Assembly (NCBI RefSeq): GCF_014194695.1
Contig: NZ_JACIAH010000005.1
Span: 186,001 to 250,000, forward strand
DNA: 64,000 nt
Origin: Rhizobium sp. BK399
GTDB taxonomy: Bacteria > Pseudomonadota > Alphaproteobacteria > Rhizobiales > Rhizobiaceae
Reading direction: 5' to 3'
The position numbers were made by a program, and so were the translations under genes. The stretch's first letter is position 1. Each line of letters starts with the position of its first letter. The notes below the pieces were generated by a model. It was not told where the DNA came from. It searched no databases and saw only the letters and a program-made list of their open reading frames with translations. Below, in pieces: positions 16,610 through 25,969 of the stretch.

Positions 16610-18223
16610 TCAAAGTTCGTCGTAGTTGAACCAGTCGAAATCTGCCGTCTTTGCGCGCCCCGACGTATCGAAGGCGAAGACCCCGGCGAAGGCGCCGGTA
16701 AACGAGCCGTGCTCGCCTCGCCCGCCTTCGTCGGAGACGACACCGGCATCGAGGACCGGACCGATCGGCTGCCACGCCCCCTTACCCTCCGTCTGCCAGA
16801 AGAACTGCAGGTCGTTGTCCCGGATCTCCATGGAAAGCTGCACGCGTCCCTCCGCCGGAATGGCGACGGCGCTGCCTGCCGGGAAGCTCAGGCGGCTGTT
16901 CGGGTAGTCGCCATCACAGGAGAAGATCGTGACGCAGCGCCCCAGCTTCTCGTGCAGGGTCACGCCGATCGCATGGAACTTGTGCCTGTTGTAGTAGTGG
17001 GTCAGGCCGGCGACCTGCTGGTAGGTGTCGGGGTCGAACTCAACCACCGTCTCCGCCCGGAAGCTGTGATGCTCCTGCCGCCGCGCGACCAGGGCCTGCT
17101 CGAACCAGGAGCCGATGCTCTCGCGCGCAATCAGTCTCAAGTGCCCTGCCCGGTCGGTGAGGTTGAATATGCGCTCCGGCTTCGGGGTGCGAAGCCACTG
17201 GAAGTCGGCGGGCAGGCTGCCGCCATCGAAACTGTATTCGCTGCGCATGGGCTTCTCGGCAGGCACGGCACCAGCCAGTCCAGGCACTGTGACATCGGGA
17301 ACAGTGGTGCCGTTTTCGAGATAGAGCCAACCGTCATCCTTCCAAACGCATTTCTGCAGGCTGGTTTCGCGCCCGAGCGTGCAGCGGCGTTTCGGCGGCA
17401 TCGGCCGGCCGCAGAGATGCGTGTGATAGACCTGCCCGTCAGGCGTTTCGACATACTGGCCGTGCCCTGCCCGCTGCAGAACGGCTTCCGGATGATCCTT
17501 CGAGGTGATGAGGTGCTTGTTCGGATGCATCTCATAGGGACCGTCGATGGTGCGTGAGCGCGCCATCGTCACGGCATGATCGTAGCCGGTACCGCCCTCG
17601 GCAGTTGTCAGGTAGTAGTAGCCGTTGCGCTTGAAGAGATGCGGTCCTTCGACCAGGCCGAGCGGGCTGCCGGCGAAGATGTTCTTGATCGGCCCCTTCA
17701 ACGATTTCGTGGCCGCGTCCCACTCCTGCATGAGGATGCCATCGAAGGCCGGCGACTTCGGTGCGCCGCCGAAGCTCTCGGTACGGTGGTTCCACTGCAT
17801 GTTCAGGAACCACTTGCGACCGTCATCGTCATGGAACAGCGACGGGTCGAAACCGGAGGAATTCACGTAGACCGGCTCGGACCAGTCGCCCTCGATCGTT
17901 GGCGACGTCACGATGTAGTTATGCGCGTCCTTGAAGTTGCCGTCGAAGCGCTTGACGTCGGTATAAACCAGCCAGAACAGCCCATCGGCATAGGAAAGAC
18001 AGGGAGCCCAGACGCCGCAGCTATCAGGATTACCGCGCATGTCGAGCTGCGACTGACGCTCGAGCGGACGGCGCACCATCGTCCAGTTCACGAGATCGCG
18101 CGAATGATGGATCTGGACGCCGGGATACCATTCGAATGTAGAGGTGGCGATGTAGTAGTCATCCCCGACACGGCAGATCGATGGGTCGGGGTTGAAGCCC
18201 GGCAGAATAGGGTTGCGGATCAT
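16610..18223 (-). CDS. Glycoside hydrolase family 43 beta-xylosidase (GH43_11-like)
   Basis: A 537-residue GH43 enzyme: a five-bladed beta-propeller (about 1-310) plus a C-terminal beta-sandwich (about 330-537). The propeller shows the catalytic base region NPILPGFNPDPS (Asp13), the pKa-modulating Asp in SGFDPSLFHDDDGRKW, and the acid Glu in GLVEGPHLFKRNGYYYL. The sandwich has GSWFEQALVARRQEHHSF and ends TADFDWFNYDEL. As I recall it, the sequence tracks characterised GH43 beta-xylosidases of the XynB3 type closely, so exo-hydrolysis of xylo-oligosaccharides is expected; arabinofuranosidase side activity is possible. There is no signal peptide, so it works on imported oligosaccharides. The start at 18223 has GGAGGAG upstream. 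It is the last gene of the locus, behind an intrinsic terminator at 18285-18312. Confidence 0.93.
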   Translation of the reverse strand: MIRNPILPGFNPDPSICRVGDDYYIATSTFEWYPGVQIHHSRDLVNWTMVRRPLERQSQLDMRGNPDSCGVWAPCLSYADGLFWLVYTDVKRFDGNFKDAHNYIVTSPTIEGDWSEPVYVNSSGFDPSLFHDDDGRKWFLNMQWNHRTESFGGAPKSPAFDGILMQEWDAATKSLKGPIKNIFAGSPLGLVEGPHLFKRNGYYYLTTAEGGTGYDHAVTMARSRTIDGPYEMHPNKHLITSKDHPEAVLQRAGHGQYVETPDGQVYHTHLCGRPMPPKRRCTLGRETSLQKCVWKDDGWLYLENGTTVPDVTVPGLAGAVPAEKPMRSEYSFDGGSLPADFQWLRTPKPERIFNLTDRAGHLRLIARESIGSWFEQALVARRQEHHSFRAETVVEFDPDTYQQVAGLTHYYNRHKFHAIGVTLHEKLGRCVTIFSCDGDYPNSRLSFPAGSAVAIPAEGRVQLSMEIRDNDLQFFWQTEGKGAWQPIGPVLDAGVVSDEGGRGEHGSFTGAFAGVFAFDTSGRAKTADFDWFNYDEL

Positions 18224-18284
18224 GGTGAAGTCTCCTCCCTGAAATACGCGCGCAGCTTGCGGCACGTACATCAAAATTCAATAG

Positions 18285-18312
18285 AAAAACGCCCGGAAGG
18301 TTGTTCCGGGCG
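18285..18312 (-). terminator. Intrinsic terminator between aldo/keto reductase and GH43 genes
   Basis: On the minus strand a 9-bp perfect stem (CGCCCGGAA / TTCCGGGCG, 18290-18298 with 18304-18312, 5-nt loop) is followed immediately by TTTTTC (18285-18289). It begins 7 bases after the aldo/keto reductase stop and lies 62 bases before the GH43 start. It is a proper rho-independent terminator inside the gene string, so GH43 expression must come from readthrough or from a promoter within 18224-18285. Confidence 0.85.
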
Positions 18313-18319
18313 CTTCGGT

Positions 18320-19351
<1,032 letters not shown>

Positions 19352-19374
19352 AGTATTCATCCCTCGTATAGAAA

Positions 19375-19399
19375 CGGCGCGGGCTCGTCGCCCGCGCCG
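19375..19399 (-). terminator. Hairpin between Gfo/Idh and aldo/keto reductase genes
   Basis: A perfect 10-bp GC stem (19375-19384 with 19390-19399, 5-nt loop) lies between the Gfo/Idh stop (19420) and the reductase start (19351). On the minus strand it is followed by only TTTC, so it may act as a weak terminator or as an RNA-processing/stability element. Confidence 0.65.
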
Positions 19400-19419
19400 G
19401 ACCATAGACCTTTAGGCAC

Positions 19420-20553
19420 TTACTTCAAGAGCGCCTGCGCCTCTTCGATGCCGAGTGCGGCCGGCTGCGTGCAGGTCGTCGTCAGCTCGATGAAGCGGCC
19501 CTCTTCGCCCGATTTCAGGATGGACGTCATGACGTCGACGCCGTGCAGCGTGCGATCGAGCGAGCAACGCGCATCGCGGCCCTCGATGATCCCCATCGCC
19601 ATGTCGGCAAGACCTGCGGTGCGATAGTTGGCGCGCGGTCCCTGCTGGCTCTCCTGGTTGTTGATGCCGAAGGGGTGCTCCCAACCGTCGAGCGGCTTGA
19701 TGTCCTTGTCCTTGCCGCTGGCCTCTACGACGCCGCCGAAGAAGTTCGGATCCGGCACGTAGATGGAGCCCTCGGTGCCGTAGAGTTCCATGTTGGCGTG
19801 GCGGTGAGACCAGACATCCCAGCTTGCCGTCAGCGTGACGGTCGCACCGCTGACGAATTCCAGGATCGCCTGGATCGTCGTCGGCGTCTTCACCGGGATC
19901 ACCTCGCCGTTGCGCGGCTCGCTGGTGATCGTACGGGTCGGAGAAGCCATGGAGGTCATGGCGCCGACGCGCTTCACCGGTCCGATCAGGTTGATCAGGT
20001 TGGCGATGTAGTAAGGACCGAGATCGAGGATCGGCCCCCCGCCGGGCAGGAAGAAGAAGTCCGGGTTCGGATGCCACATCTCCATGCCCGGGCTCATGAC
20101 ATAGCACGCACCCGAGGTAACGCGGCCGATGCCGCCGTCGTCGATGAACTTGCGGGCCAGCTGGTGTGCGCCGCCGAGGAAGGTATCCGGCGCGCAACCG
20201 ACGGAGAGGTTCTTCTCCTTGGCGATACGGCGCAGTTCCTCACCCTGCTCGAGGGTGAGAACCAGCGGCTTTTCCGAGTAGACGTGCTTGCCGGCTTCAA
20301 GGATCGACTTCGAAACCGGGAAATGCGCATCCGGGATGGTCAGGTTGACGACGACGTCAACCTCGTCATTGGCGAGAAGCTCGTCGATCGTCTGCGCCTT
20401 GACGCCGTATTCCTCGGCGCGGGCCTCGGCCGCCTGCATATTGAGGTCGGCGCAGGCGACGATCTTGAGGCCCTTGAAGAGCGGAGCGAGCGAGAAGTAG
20501 GTGGTGGAGATGTTGCCGCATCCGATGATGCCGACGCCAAGTTCCTTGGTCAT
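19420..20553 (-). CDS. Gfo/Idh/MocA-family NAD(P)-dependent sugar dehydrogenase
   Basis: A 377-residue oxidoreductase. The N-terminal Rossmann fold has GIIGCGNISTTYF (residues 8-20) and the acidic ribose-binding ACADLN. The conserved EKP appears in HVYSEKPLVLT, and the C-terminal alpha/beta domain (about 130-360) carries GGGPILDLGPYYIANLINLIGPV, typical of the family, with the catalytic His region near PDTFLGGAHQLARKFID. Members oxidise or reduce sugars, inositols or their epimers. Paired with the adjacent sugar-phosphate-isomerase-type gene, it probably forms a keto-sugar oxidation/epimerisation step. It starts 9 bases after the stop of that gene. Confidence 0.92.
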   Translation of the reverse strand: MTKELGVGIIGCGNISTTYFSLAPLFKGLKIVACADLNMQAAEARAEEYGVKAQTIDELLANDEVDVVVNLTIPDAHFPVSKSILEAGKHVYSEKPLVLTLEQGEELRRIAKEKNLSVGCAPDTFLGGAHQLARKFIDDGGIGRVTSGACYVMSPGMEMWHPNPDFFFLPGGGPILDLGPYYIANLINLIGPVKRVGAMTSMASPTRTITSEPRNGEVIPVKTPTTIQAILEFVSGATVTLTASWDVWSHRHANMELYGTEGSIYVPDPNFFGGVVEASGKDKDIKPLDGWEHPFGINNQESQQGPRANYRTAGLADMAMGIIEGRDARCSLDRTLHGVDVMTSILKSGEEGRFIELTTTCTQPAALGIEEAQALLK

Positions 20554-20561
20554 GATTTGCC

Positions 20562-21326
20562 TCAGTAGGTCTTGAAGGATGCGATCGAGCGGGTGATCAG
20601 GCGATCGACATCTGCCGGATTGTCATGCTCGACGACGTAGTGCTTGGTCTTGGTGCCCTTGAGAGCTGCAATAAGCTTTGCCCAAGGCAGCGTGCCGTGG
20701 CCGACGTCTGCCCAGCCATCCTCGTTCTTGTTCTCTCCTGCGGGCGCGATGTCCTTGACGTGTGCTGACGTGATGCGCGAGCCGAGCTTCTCGATCCATG
20801 CAAACGGATCCGCGCCGCCGCGAACGACCCAGGCGATGTCCGCTTCCCAGGAAATGTCAGGCGCGCCTTCAAAGATGCGCTCGATCGGCAGCGAACCGTC
20901 AGCGAGCTTCACGAATTCGAAGTCGTGGTTATGCCAGCCGAACTCATAGCCCGCATCCTTGTAGGGCTTGCTCATTTCCTGCAGGCGCTTGCCGAATGCC
21001 AGCCAGCCGGCACCATCGGTCGGGCGCTGTTCGGCTGCCAGATGCGGCGCATAGATCGAGTCCATGCCAAGGATCTTGGCGATGTTCAGCGACTTCTTGA
21101 CTTCACCGTCGAGGAAATCGGGGCTGAAATGGCCGCTTGCCATCGTCAAGCCGTTCTTGTCGAGTTCTGCGCGCAGGCTGTTCAGGCCGGCATCGTCGAG
21201 ATCGGCGTAGATGCCACCGAAGCCTTCGACTTCCTGATAGCCGGCCTTGCCGAGCTTTTCAAAGATCGCCGAATAGGGCTGGAAGTTGCGGGCGCTGTAA
21301 AGCTGGAAACTCAGTTTCGTCATCAT
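20562..21326 (-). CDS. Sugar phosphate isomerase/epimerase (xylose isomerase-like TIM barrel)
   Basis: A 254-residue AP-endonuclease-2-type TIM barrel. Metal- and substrate-binding positions are seen in FQLYSARNF, GYQEVEGFGG, ASGHFSPDFL, YEFGWHNHDFEFVKL (GWHNHDFEF is highly characteristic), WEADIAWVVRGGADP, ITSAHVKDI and YVVEHDNPAD. This family contains inosose dehydratases, 3-keto-sugar isomerases/epimerases and related enzymes. It starts MMTKLSFQ after GGAGGA; either ATG is possible. It sits between the GH2 and Gfo/Idh genes with short spacers, consistent with stepwise metabolism of a keto-sugar released inside the cell. Confidence 0.9.
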   Translation of the reverse strand: MMTKLSFQLYSARNFQPYSAIFEKLGKAGYQEVEGFGGIYADLDDAGLNSLRAELDKNGLTMASGHFSPDFLDGEVKKSLNIAKILGMDSIYAPHLAAEQRPTDGAGWLAFGKRLQEMSKPYKDAGYEFGWHNHDFEFVKLADGSLPIERIFEGAPDISWEADIAWVVRGGADPFAWIEKLGSRITSAHVKDIAPAGENKNEDGWADVGHGTLPWAKLIAALKGTKTKHYVVEHDNPADVDRLITRSIASFKTY

Positions 21327-21365
21327 TCCTCCTCGGGCCTCGTGCCCATTACATTTCAGTCAGGA

Positions 21366-23831
21366 TCAATCCACGGACTGACAGGATTGCAGGTCGTAGA
21401 AACGGAAATCCGGTAGTGCGCCGCCCTCGAGCGGCGTTGCCGGGGTGAAGGTGATGCGGCGCGTCTCGCCCGCCGCCAGATCGAAGGCATTGTCGGAATA
21501 CTTGCCGTCGGTGTCGGTCTCGATCATCACGAAGAGAGCAAGTCCCTTCGCGGTGACGTTGAGGCAGACGGAGCCGTCTTCCTCGACATATTCGTGCGTG
21601 ACCATCAGGCCCGCCGGCTCGAGCTCCAGCGCCTTGTAGGTGCCGTGAACGTAGTGCCCCTCGCCGCCCATGCCATTCGATGCCGTGAAGCGCCAGGCAA
21701 GCAGCGTGCCTGCGGGGATCTCCGAGACGTCGATGCTGGTGGCCGTCACGGCTGCGTCAGGGGTGCAGACCGCCTGCACATCCTTCAGGTGCTTGCGTTC
21801 GCCCTTCATGTCGATAACGGAGATCGACAGGTCGACGCTGACTTCTGCGAGCGTGTCGTTGACCAGCGAGAAACGGATCTGCTTGCCGTCTTCCGATGGG
21901 ATGGCGGCAACCGCCACCGGCTGGAAGAAGCGCTTGACGAGATAGTGCATTGCCTTCCAGCGCCCGCCGTAATCGAGGCTCGACCACGAGGCCACCGGCC
22001 AGGTGTCGTTGAGCTGCCAGTAGATCGTGCCCATGCAATGCGGCTTCAGCGACCGCCAGTATTCCACCGCCGTCTTGATCGCTAGACCCTGCTGGATCTG
22101 GCTGAGATAGACGAAGTTCGGGAAATCCTTCGGGAAGCGGAAGTAGCGGAACATGGTGCCAGCAATGCGCTCGTTGCCGCCCGCATTCTTCTGGTGCAGT
22201 TCCATGACGGGCGACGCGACGTTCATGTCCTTGGCATTGGCATAGGTCTTGATGACGGGCAGCGAGGTATAGGACTGGAAGCCGAATTCCGAGCAGAAGC
22301 GCGGCCGCACCGAGCGATAATTGTCGAACGACTTGTTCTCGTGCCAGACCGACCAGTAATGCATGTCGCCGGAGCCGTCGGCATGCCAGGCATCGCCGAA
22401 ATCGAGATAGCCGGATGCCGGGCTCGACGGCCACCAGATCGCATCCGGGGCTGCCTTCTTCATCGCTTGCTCGATCACGCGGTTCAGGCGATCGTAGGAG
22501 ACTAGATAGCGGTCGCGGTCCTTGCGCGATTCCTCGAACCAGGTCAGCGCCCCCACGAGTTCGTTGTCACCGCACCAGAGCGCGATCGACGGATGCGAGT
22601 TCAGGCGGCGGACCTGATAATCGACCTCGAGCGAAACGTTGTCGAGGAAGTCTTCGGTCGAGGGATAGAGATTGCAGGCGAACATGAAGTCCTGCCAGAC
22701 CATGAGGCCGAGCCGGTCGCAGAGATCGTAGAAATGATCGTGCTCGTAGAAGCCGCCACCCCAGACACGGATCATATTCATGTTGGCCGATTTGGCCGAC
22801 TGCAAGAGATCCTCGGTCTTTTCGGGCGACGAGAGCGAAAACAGCGCATCGGCCGGGATCCAGTTGGCGCCGCGGCAGAAGATTTCGCGGCCATTCACCT
22901 TCAGCGCAAAACGGGCGCCAGCAGCATCCGGCGTCGTGATCAGTTCGACGGTGCGAAGACCGATCTGCTTGGTGACGGCATCCGATGGCAAATCAACCGT
23001 CAGCGCATAAAGCGCCTGCTCGCCGCTGTCCGACGGCCACCAGAGCCGCGGCTTCTCGATTTCGAAGACATGATTGACGACCGTTTCGCCGGCTCCGACA
23101 CCAACGTCGAGACGAACACGCTCGCCATCGAGCGAGAAATGCACAGGCACGATGCCCGGATTCTTGGCAAACAGGGTCGCGGTAACCTGGAGGTTTACGG
23201 AGCCGTTGAGGTTATGAACCTGCCGCGTCGTGACGTGCTCGATGCGAGCCGTTTCTAGCTTGCGCAGTGCGATCGTCCCGTAGAGGCCGAGTGGAGCGAT
23301 GGCAATGTTCCAGTCCCAGCCGAAATGGCACTGCGGCTTGCGCAGCATGTTGCCGTTGGGGATCGGCGAGTTGCCCGTCGAATAGGGAATATAGAAAGGC
23401 TGCCTGGCCTGCCGGTCGGCGCCCGCCGCGATGCTTGAATGCAGGACAATGCGAATAACGTTGTCGCCGGCCTTCAGCTGGCCGCCGACATCAGGTCGAT
23501 AGCGCCGGAAGCTGTTATCCGCGAGCAAGACCGGCGAGCCGTTGATGAAGACAGCGGCCACCGTATCGAGGTAGTCGATGTCGAGATACCAGTCGCCATC
23601 CGGCTCCGACAGCGTGAAACTGCGCTCAAGAACCCAGTCGCGATGCGCCACCCACTGGATGACTTCCTCGTTACGGCCAAAATAGGGATCCGGAATAAGC
23701 TCGGCGGCATGCAGCGCAGTGTGCACATCACCCGGCAGTGTAATCGCCGTCGTAACTTCGCCATCGGTTGAGCTGAGAGTCCACGATCCGGAAAGGTCGA
23801 GGTTGAACCCGTTTGTCGGCAAGGATGTCAT
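21366..23831 (-). CDS. Glycoside hydrolase family 2, beta-mannosidase-like
   Basis: An 821-residue GH2 protein: a sugar-binding jelly-roll (about 1-180, DLSGSWTLSS, LPGDVHTALHAAELIPDPYFGRNE), an immunoglobulin-like domain, the TIM barrel (about 280-600) and C-terminal beta domains. The mannosidase-type signatures are GRNEEVIQWVAHRDWVLERSF, QCHFGWDWNI, FCRGANWIPADALFS, MIRVWGGGFYEHDHFYDLCDRLGLMVWQDFMFACNLYP, the acid/base Glu in WCGDNEL and the nucleophile Glu in RFCSEFGFQS. There is no signal peptide, so it acts on imported oligosaccharides, releasing terminal beta-mannose or a related residue. The start at 23831 (MTSLPTNGF) has AGGA 7 bases before it. It is fifth in the operon, after the ABC transporter. 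Confidence 0.93.
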   Translation of the reverse strand: MTSLPTNGFNLDLSGSWTLSSTDGEVTTAITLPGDVHTALHAAELIPDPYFGRNEEVIQWVAHRDWVLERSFTLSEPDGDWYLDIDYLDTVAAVFINGSPVLLADNSFRRYRPDVGGQLKAGDNVIRIVLHSSIAAGADRQARQPFYIPYSTGNSPIPNGNMLRKPQCHFGWDWNIAIAPLGLYGTIALRKLETARIEHVTTRQVHNLNGSVNLQVTATLFAKNPGIVPVHFSLDGERVRLDVGVGAGETVVNHVFEIEKPRLWWPSDSGEQALYALTVDLPSDAVTKQIGLRTVELITTPDAAGARFALKVNGREIFCRGANWIPADALFSLSSPEKTEDLLQSAKSANMNMIRVWGGGFYEHDHFYDLCDRLGLMVWQDFMFACNLYPSTEDFLDNVSLEVDYQVRRLNSHPSIALWCGDNELVGALTWFEESRKDRDRYLVSYDRLNRVIEQAMKKAAPDAIWWPSSPASGYLDFGDAWHADGSGDMHYWSVWHENKSFDNYRSVRPRFCSEFGFQSYTSLPVIKTYANAKDMNVASPVMELHQKNAGGNERIAGTMFRYFRFPKDFPNFVYLSQIQQGLAIKTAVEYWRSLKPHCMGTIYWQLNDTWPVASWSSLDYGGRWKAMHYLVKRFFQPVAVAAIPSEDGKQIRFSLVNDTLAEVSVDLSISVIDMKGERKHLKDVQAVCTPDAAVTATSIDVSEIPAGTLLAWRFTASNGMGGEGHYVHGTYKALELEPAGLMVTHEYVEEDGSVCLNVTAKGLALFVMIETDTDGKYSDNAFDLAAGETRRITFTPATPLEGGALPDFRFYDLQSCQSVD

Positions 23832-23928
23832 AGCATTATCCTGATCGAGCCGCGCTTGGGAATGCCCGCACACGCGAGCCGCAGCCGAACTTGGTGGCCA
23901 GATGGCCGATTGGACGAACGGGCGGAAC

Positions 23929-23952
23929 CAGAGCTCCGCCCGCATTGCGGTT
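23929..23952 (-). repeat. Hairpin between ATPase and GH2 genes
   Basis: An 8-bp perfect GC inverted repeat (23929-23936 with 23945-23952) lies directly after the stop of the ATPase gene (23954). No T-run follows. It probably marks transport-gene mRNA for stabilisation or partial termination before the enzyme genes. Confidence 0.55.
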
Positions 23953-23953
23953 T

Positions 23954-25039
23954 CTAAAGGCGCAGCTCGGTCTCGGCATCGAAGATTGACGCCAAGGACA
24001 TATCGAAACCGAGCTTGACGGCCGTGCCGGGATTGAAGCGGCGCGCGCCATTGATACGCACCGACATCGTGTGGCCGGCGTGCTTCAGCCAGAGCAGGTT
24101 GTCGGCGCCCATCGGCTCTTCGATGTCGACGGTCGCATCGTGAACCTCGGCACCGAGGTTCTCGTTGACCTTCACATGTTCTGGACGAACGCCGAGGATG
24201 ACCTTGCGACCAGCCTGCAGCGTCTCCGGCGTATCGTACTCGGCGACAGAGAAATTAACGCCATTGGCGGTGAAGAACGTCTGATCTCCCTGCCTGGTGA
24301 TCTCTCCGCGCAGGAAGTTCATCGACGGCGAACCGATGAAGCCGGCAACGAAGAGATTGCGTGGCTTGTTGTAGATCGTCGTCGGATCGGCGAGCTGCTG
24401 GATGATGCCGTTCTTCATGATCGCGATGCGGTCGGCGAGCGTCAGTGCCTCGATCTGGTCGTGGGTGACGTAGATCATCGTGTTCTTCAGCGACTGGTGC
24501 AGGCGCTTGATCTCGACGCGCAACTCCGAACGCAGCTTGGCGTCGAGGTTCGACAGCGGTTCGTCGAAGAGGAACACGTCCACATCGCGCACCAGTGCAC
24601 GGCCGATCGCCACGCGCTGGCGCTGGCCGCCAGAAAGCTCGGCCGGCTTGCGCTTCAAGAGCGGCTGGATCTGTAGGATCTCGGAGGCGCGTGCCACGCG
24701 CTTGTCGATCTCCTGCTGCGACACCTTGGCCACCTGCAGGCCGAAGGAGAGGTTCTTCTCGACCGTCATCTGCGGGTAGAGCGCATAGGACTGGAACACC
24801 ATGCCGATGCCTCGGTCCTTGGGTTCTTCCCAAGTGACGTTCTTGCCCTTGATGAAGATCTGGCCGTCGGAGGCGTCGAGCAGGCCGGCGATGCAGTTGA
24901 GCAAGGTCGACTTGCCACAACCGGACGAGCCGAGCAGCACGAGGAATTCGCCGTCGTTGATTTCGAGATTAAGGTCCTTGAGAACGCTGACCGCGCCGAA
25001 ATTCAAAGACAGATCGCGGATGGAAACACTTGAATTCAT
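23954..25039 (-). CDS. Sugar ABC transporter ATP-binding protein (CUT1, UgpC/MalK-like)
   Basis: A 361-residue MalK-type ATPase. Walker A is GSSGCGKST, the Q-loop GMVFQSYALYPQMTV, the signature LSGGQRQRVAIGRAL, Walker B VFLFDEPLSNLDAKLR and the H-loop VTHD. It is followed by a C-terminal TOBE/OB regulatory domain (about 240-361, ILGVRPEHVKV, EPMGADNLLWLKHAG). It energises import of a carbohydrate with the two permeases and binding protein encoded upstream. It starts immediately (3 bases) after the stop of the second permease. The regulatory domain is typical for CUT1 systems that take di- or oligosaccharides. Confidence 0.95.
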   Translation of the reverse strand: MNSSVSIRDLSLNFGAVSVLKDLNLEINDGEFLVLLGSSGCGKSTLLNCIAGLLDASDGQIFIKGKNVTWEEPKDRGIGMVFQSYALYPQMTVEKNLSFGLQVAKVSQQEIDKRVARASEILQIQPLLKRKPAELSGGQRQRVAIGRALVRDVDVFLFDEPLSNLDAKLRSELRVEIKRLHQSLKNTMIYVTHDQIEALTLADRIAIMKNGIIQQLADPTTIYNKPRNLFVAGFIGSPSMNFLRGEITRQGDQTFFTANGVNFSVAEYDTPETLQAGRKVILGVRPEHVKVNENLGAEVHDATVDIEEPMGADNLLWLKHAGHTMSVRINGARRFNPGTAVKLGFDMSLASIFDAETELRL

Positions 25040-25042
25040 GGA

Positions 25043-25969
25043 TCAGCCTTTCACTGCGCCGGCGGCGATGCCACGGACGAACAGACGTCCCGATACGAAG
25101 TAAACAACGAGCGGCACCAGACCCGTGAGGATCGTTGCGGCCATGTTGACGTTGTATTCCTTCACGCCCTGGACGGAATTGACGATGTTGTTGAGCTGCA
25201 CGGTCATCGGGTAGTACTCCGGCCGCGTGAAGACCACGCCGAACAGGAAGTCGTTCCAGATGCCCGTGACCTGCAGGATCATGGCGACGACGAAGATCGG
25301 CAGCGACATGGGCAGCATGATCTTGAAGAAGATCTGCCAGAACCCCGCCCCGTCGATGCGCGCCGCCTTGAAGAGTTCCTGCGGCAGTGATGCGAAGTAG
25401 TTGCGGAACAGCAGCGTCAGGATCGGCATGCCGAAAATGCTGTGCACGATGATGAGGCCGGTCAGCGTCCCGTAGATCCCCATTTCGCGCAACACGATAA
25501 CGATCGGATAAATCATCACCTGATAGGGAATGAACGCACCGACGACGAGGATCGCGAAGAACAGTTCGGATCCCTTGAAGCGCCAGTTGGCGAGCGCATA
25601 GCCGTTCACAGAGGCAATTGCGATAGAGACAACCACTGACGGAACGGTGATGCGCACCGAATTCCAGAAGCCGCGCGAGAGACCGTCACAGTTGAGACCC
25701 GTGCAGGCCGTCGCCCAGGCCTTCACCCACGGCTCGAAGGTGATTTCGACGGGCGGCGAGAAGATGTTCCCGAGCCGGATTTCAGGCATCCCCTTCAGTG
25801 ACGTGACAATCATCACGTAAAGCGGAAGCAGGTAATATGCGGCGGCAACGAAGAGCGTGCCGTAGAGCATGATGTTGCGCGGAGAAATGACCCGCTTCGG
25901 CTTCGGACCGCTGGGGCCGGACACGGACTTGCCGGACGCGGCAGTGTTGAGAGCAATAGCATCAGGCAC
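25043..25969 (-). CDS. Sugar ABC transporter permease (MalG-like)
   Basis: A 308-residue CUT1 inner-membrane permease with six predicted membrane segments and the EAA loop (ELFKAARIDGAGFWQIFFKIMLPMSLP) that docks on the ATPase. A periplasmic insertion containing TACTGLNCDGLSRGFW carries two cysteines. The start is taken as GTG at 25969 (VPDAIALNT) because GGAGGG lies 7 bases upstream, giving an 8-base overlap with the first permease gene and implying translational coupling. The longer frame has no such site. It ends with the usual RLFVRGIAAGAVKG, 3 bases before the ATPase start. Confidence 0.93.
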   Translation of the reverse strand: MPDAIALNTAASGKSVSGPSGPKPKRVISPRNIMLYGTLFVAAAYYLLPLYVMIVTSLKGMPEIRLGNIFSPPVEITFEPWVKAWATACTGLNCDGLSRGFWNSVRITVPSVVVSIAIASVNGYALANWRFKGSELFFAILVVGAFIPYQVMIYPIVIVLREMGIYGTLTGLIIVHSIFGMPILTLLFRNYFASLPQELFKAARIDGAGFWQIFFKIMLPMSLPIFVVAMILQVTGIWNDFLFGVVFTRPEYYPMTVQLNNIVNSVQGVKEYNVNMAATILTGLVPLVVYFVSGRLFVRGIAAGAVKG

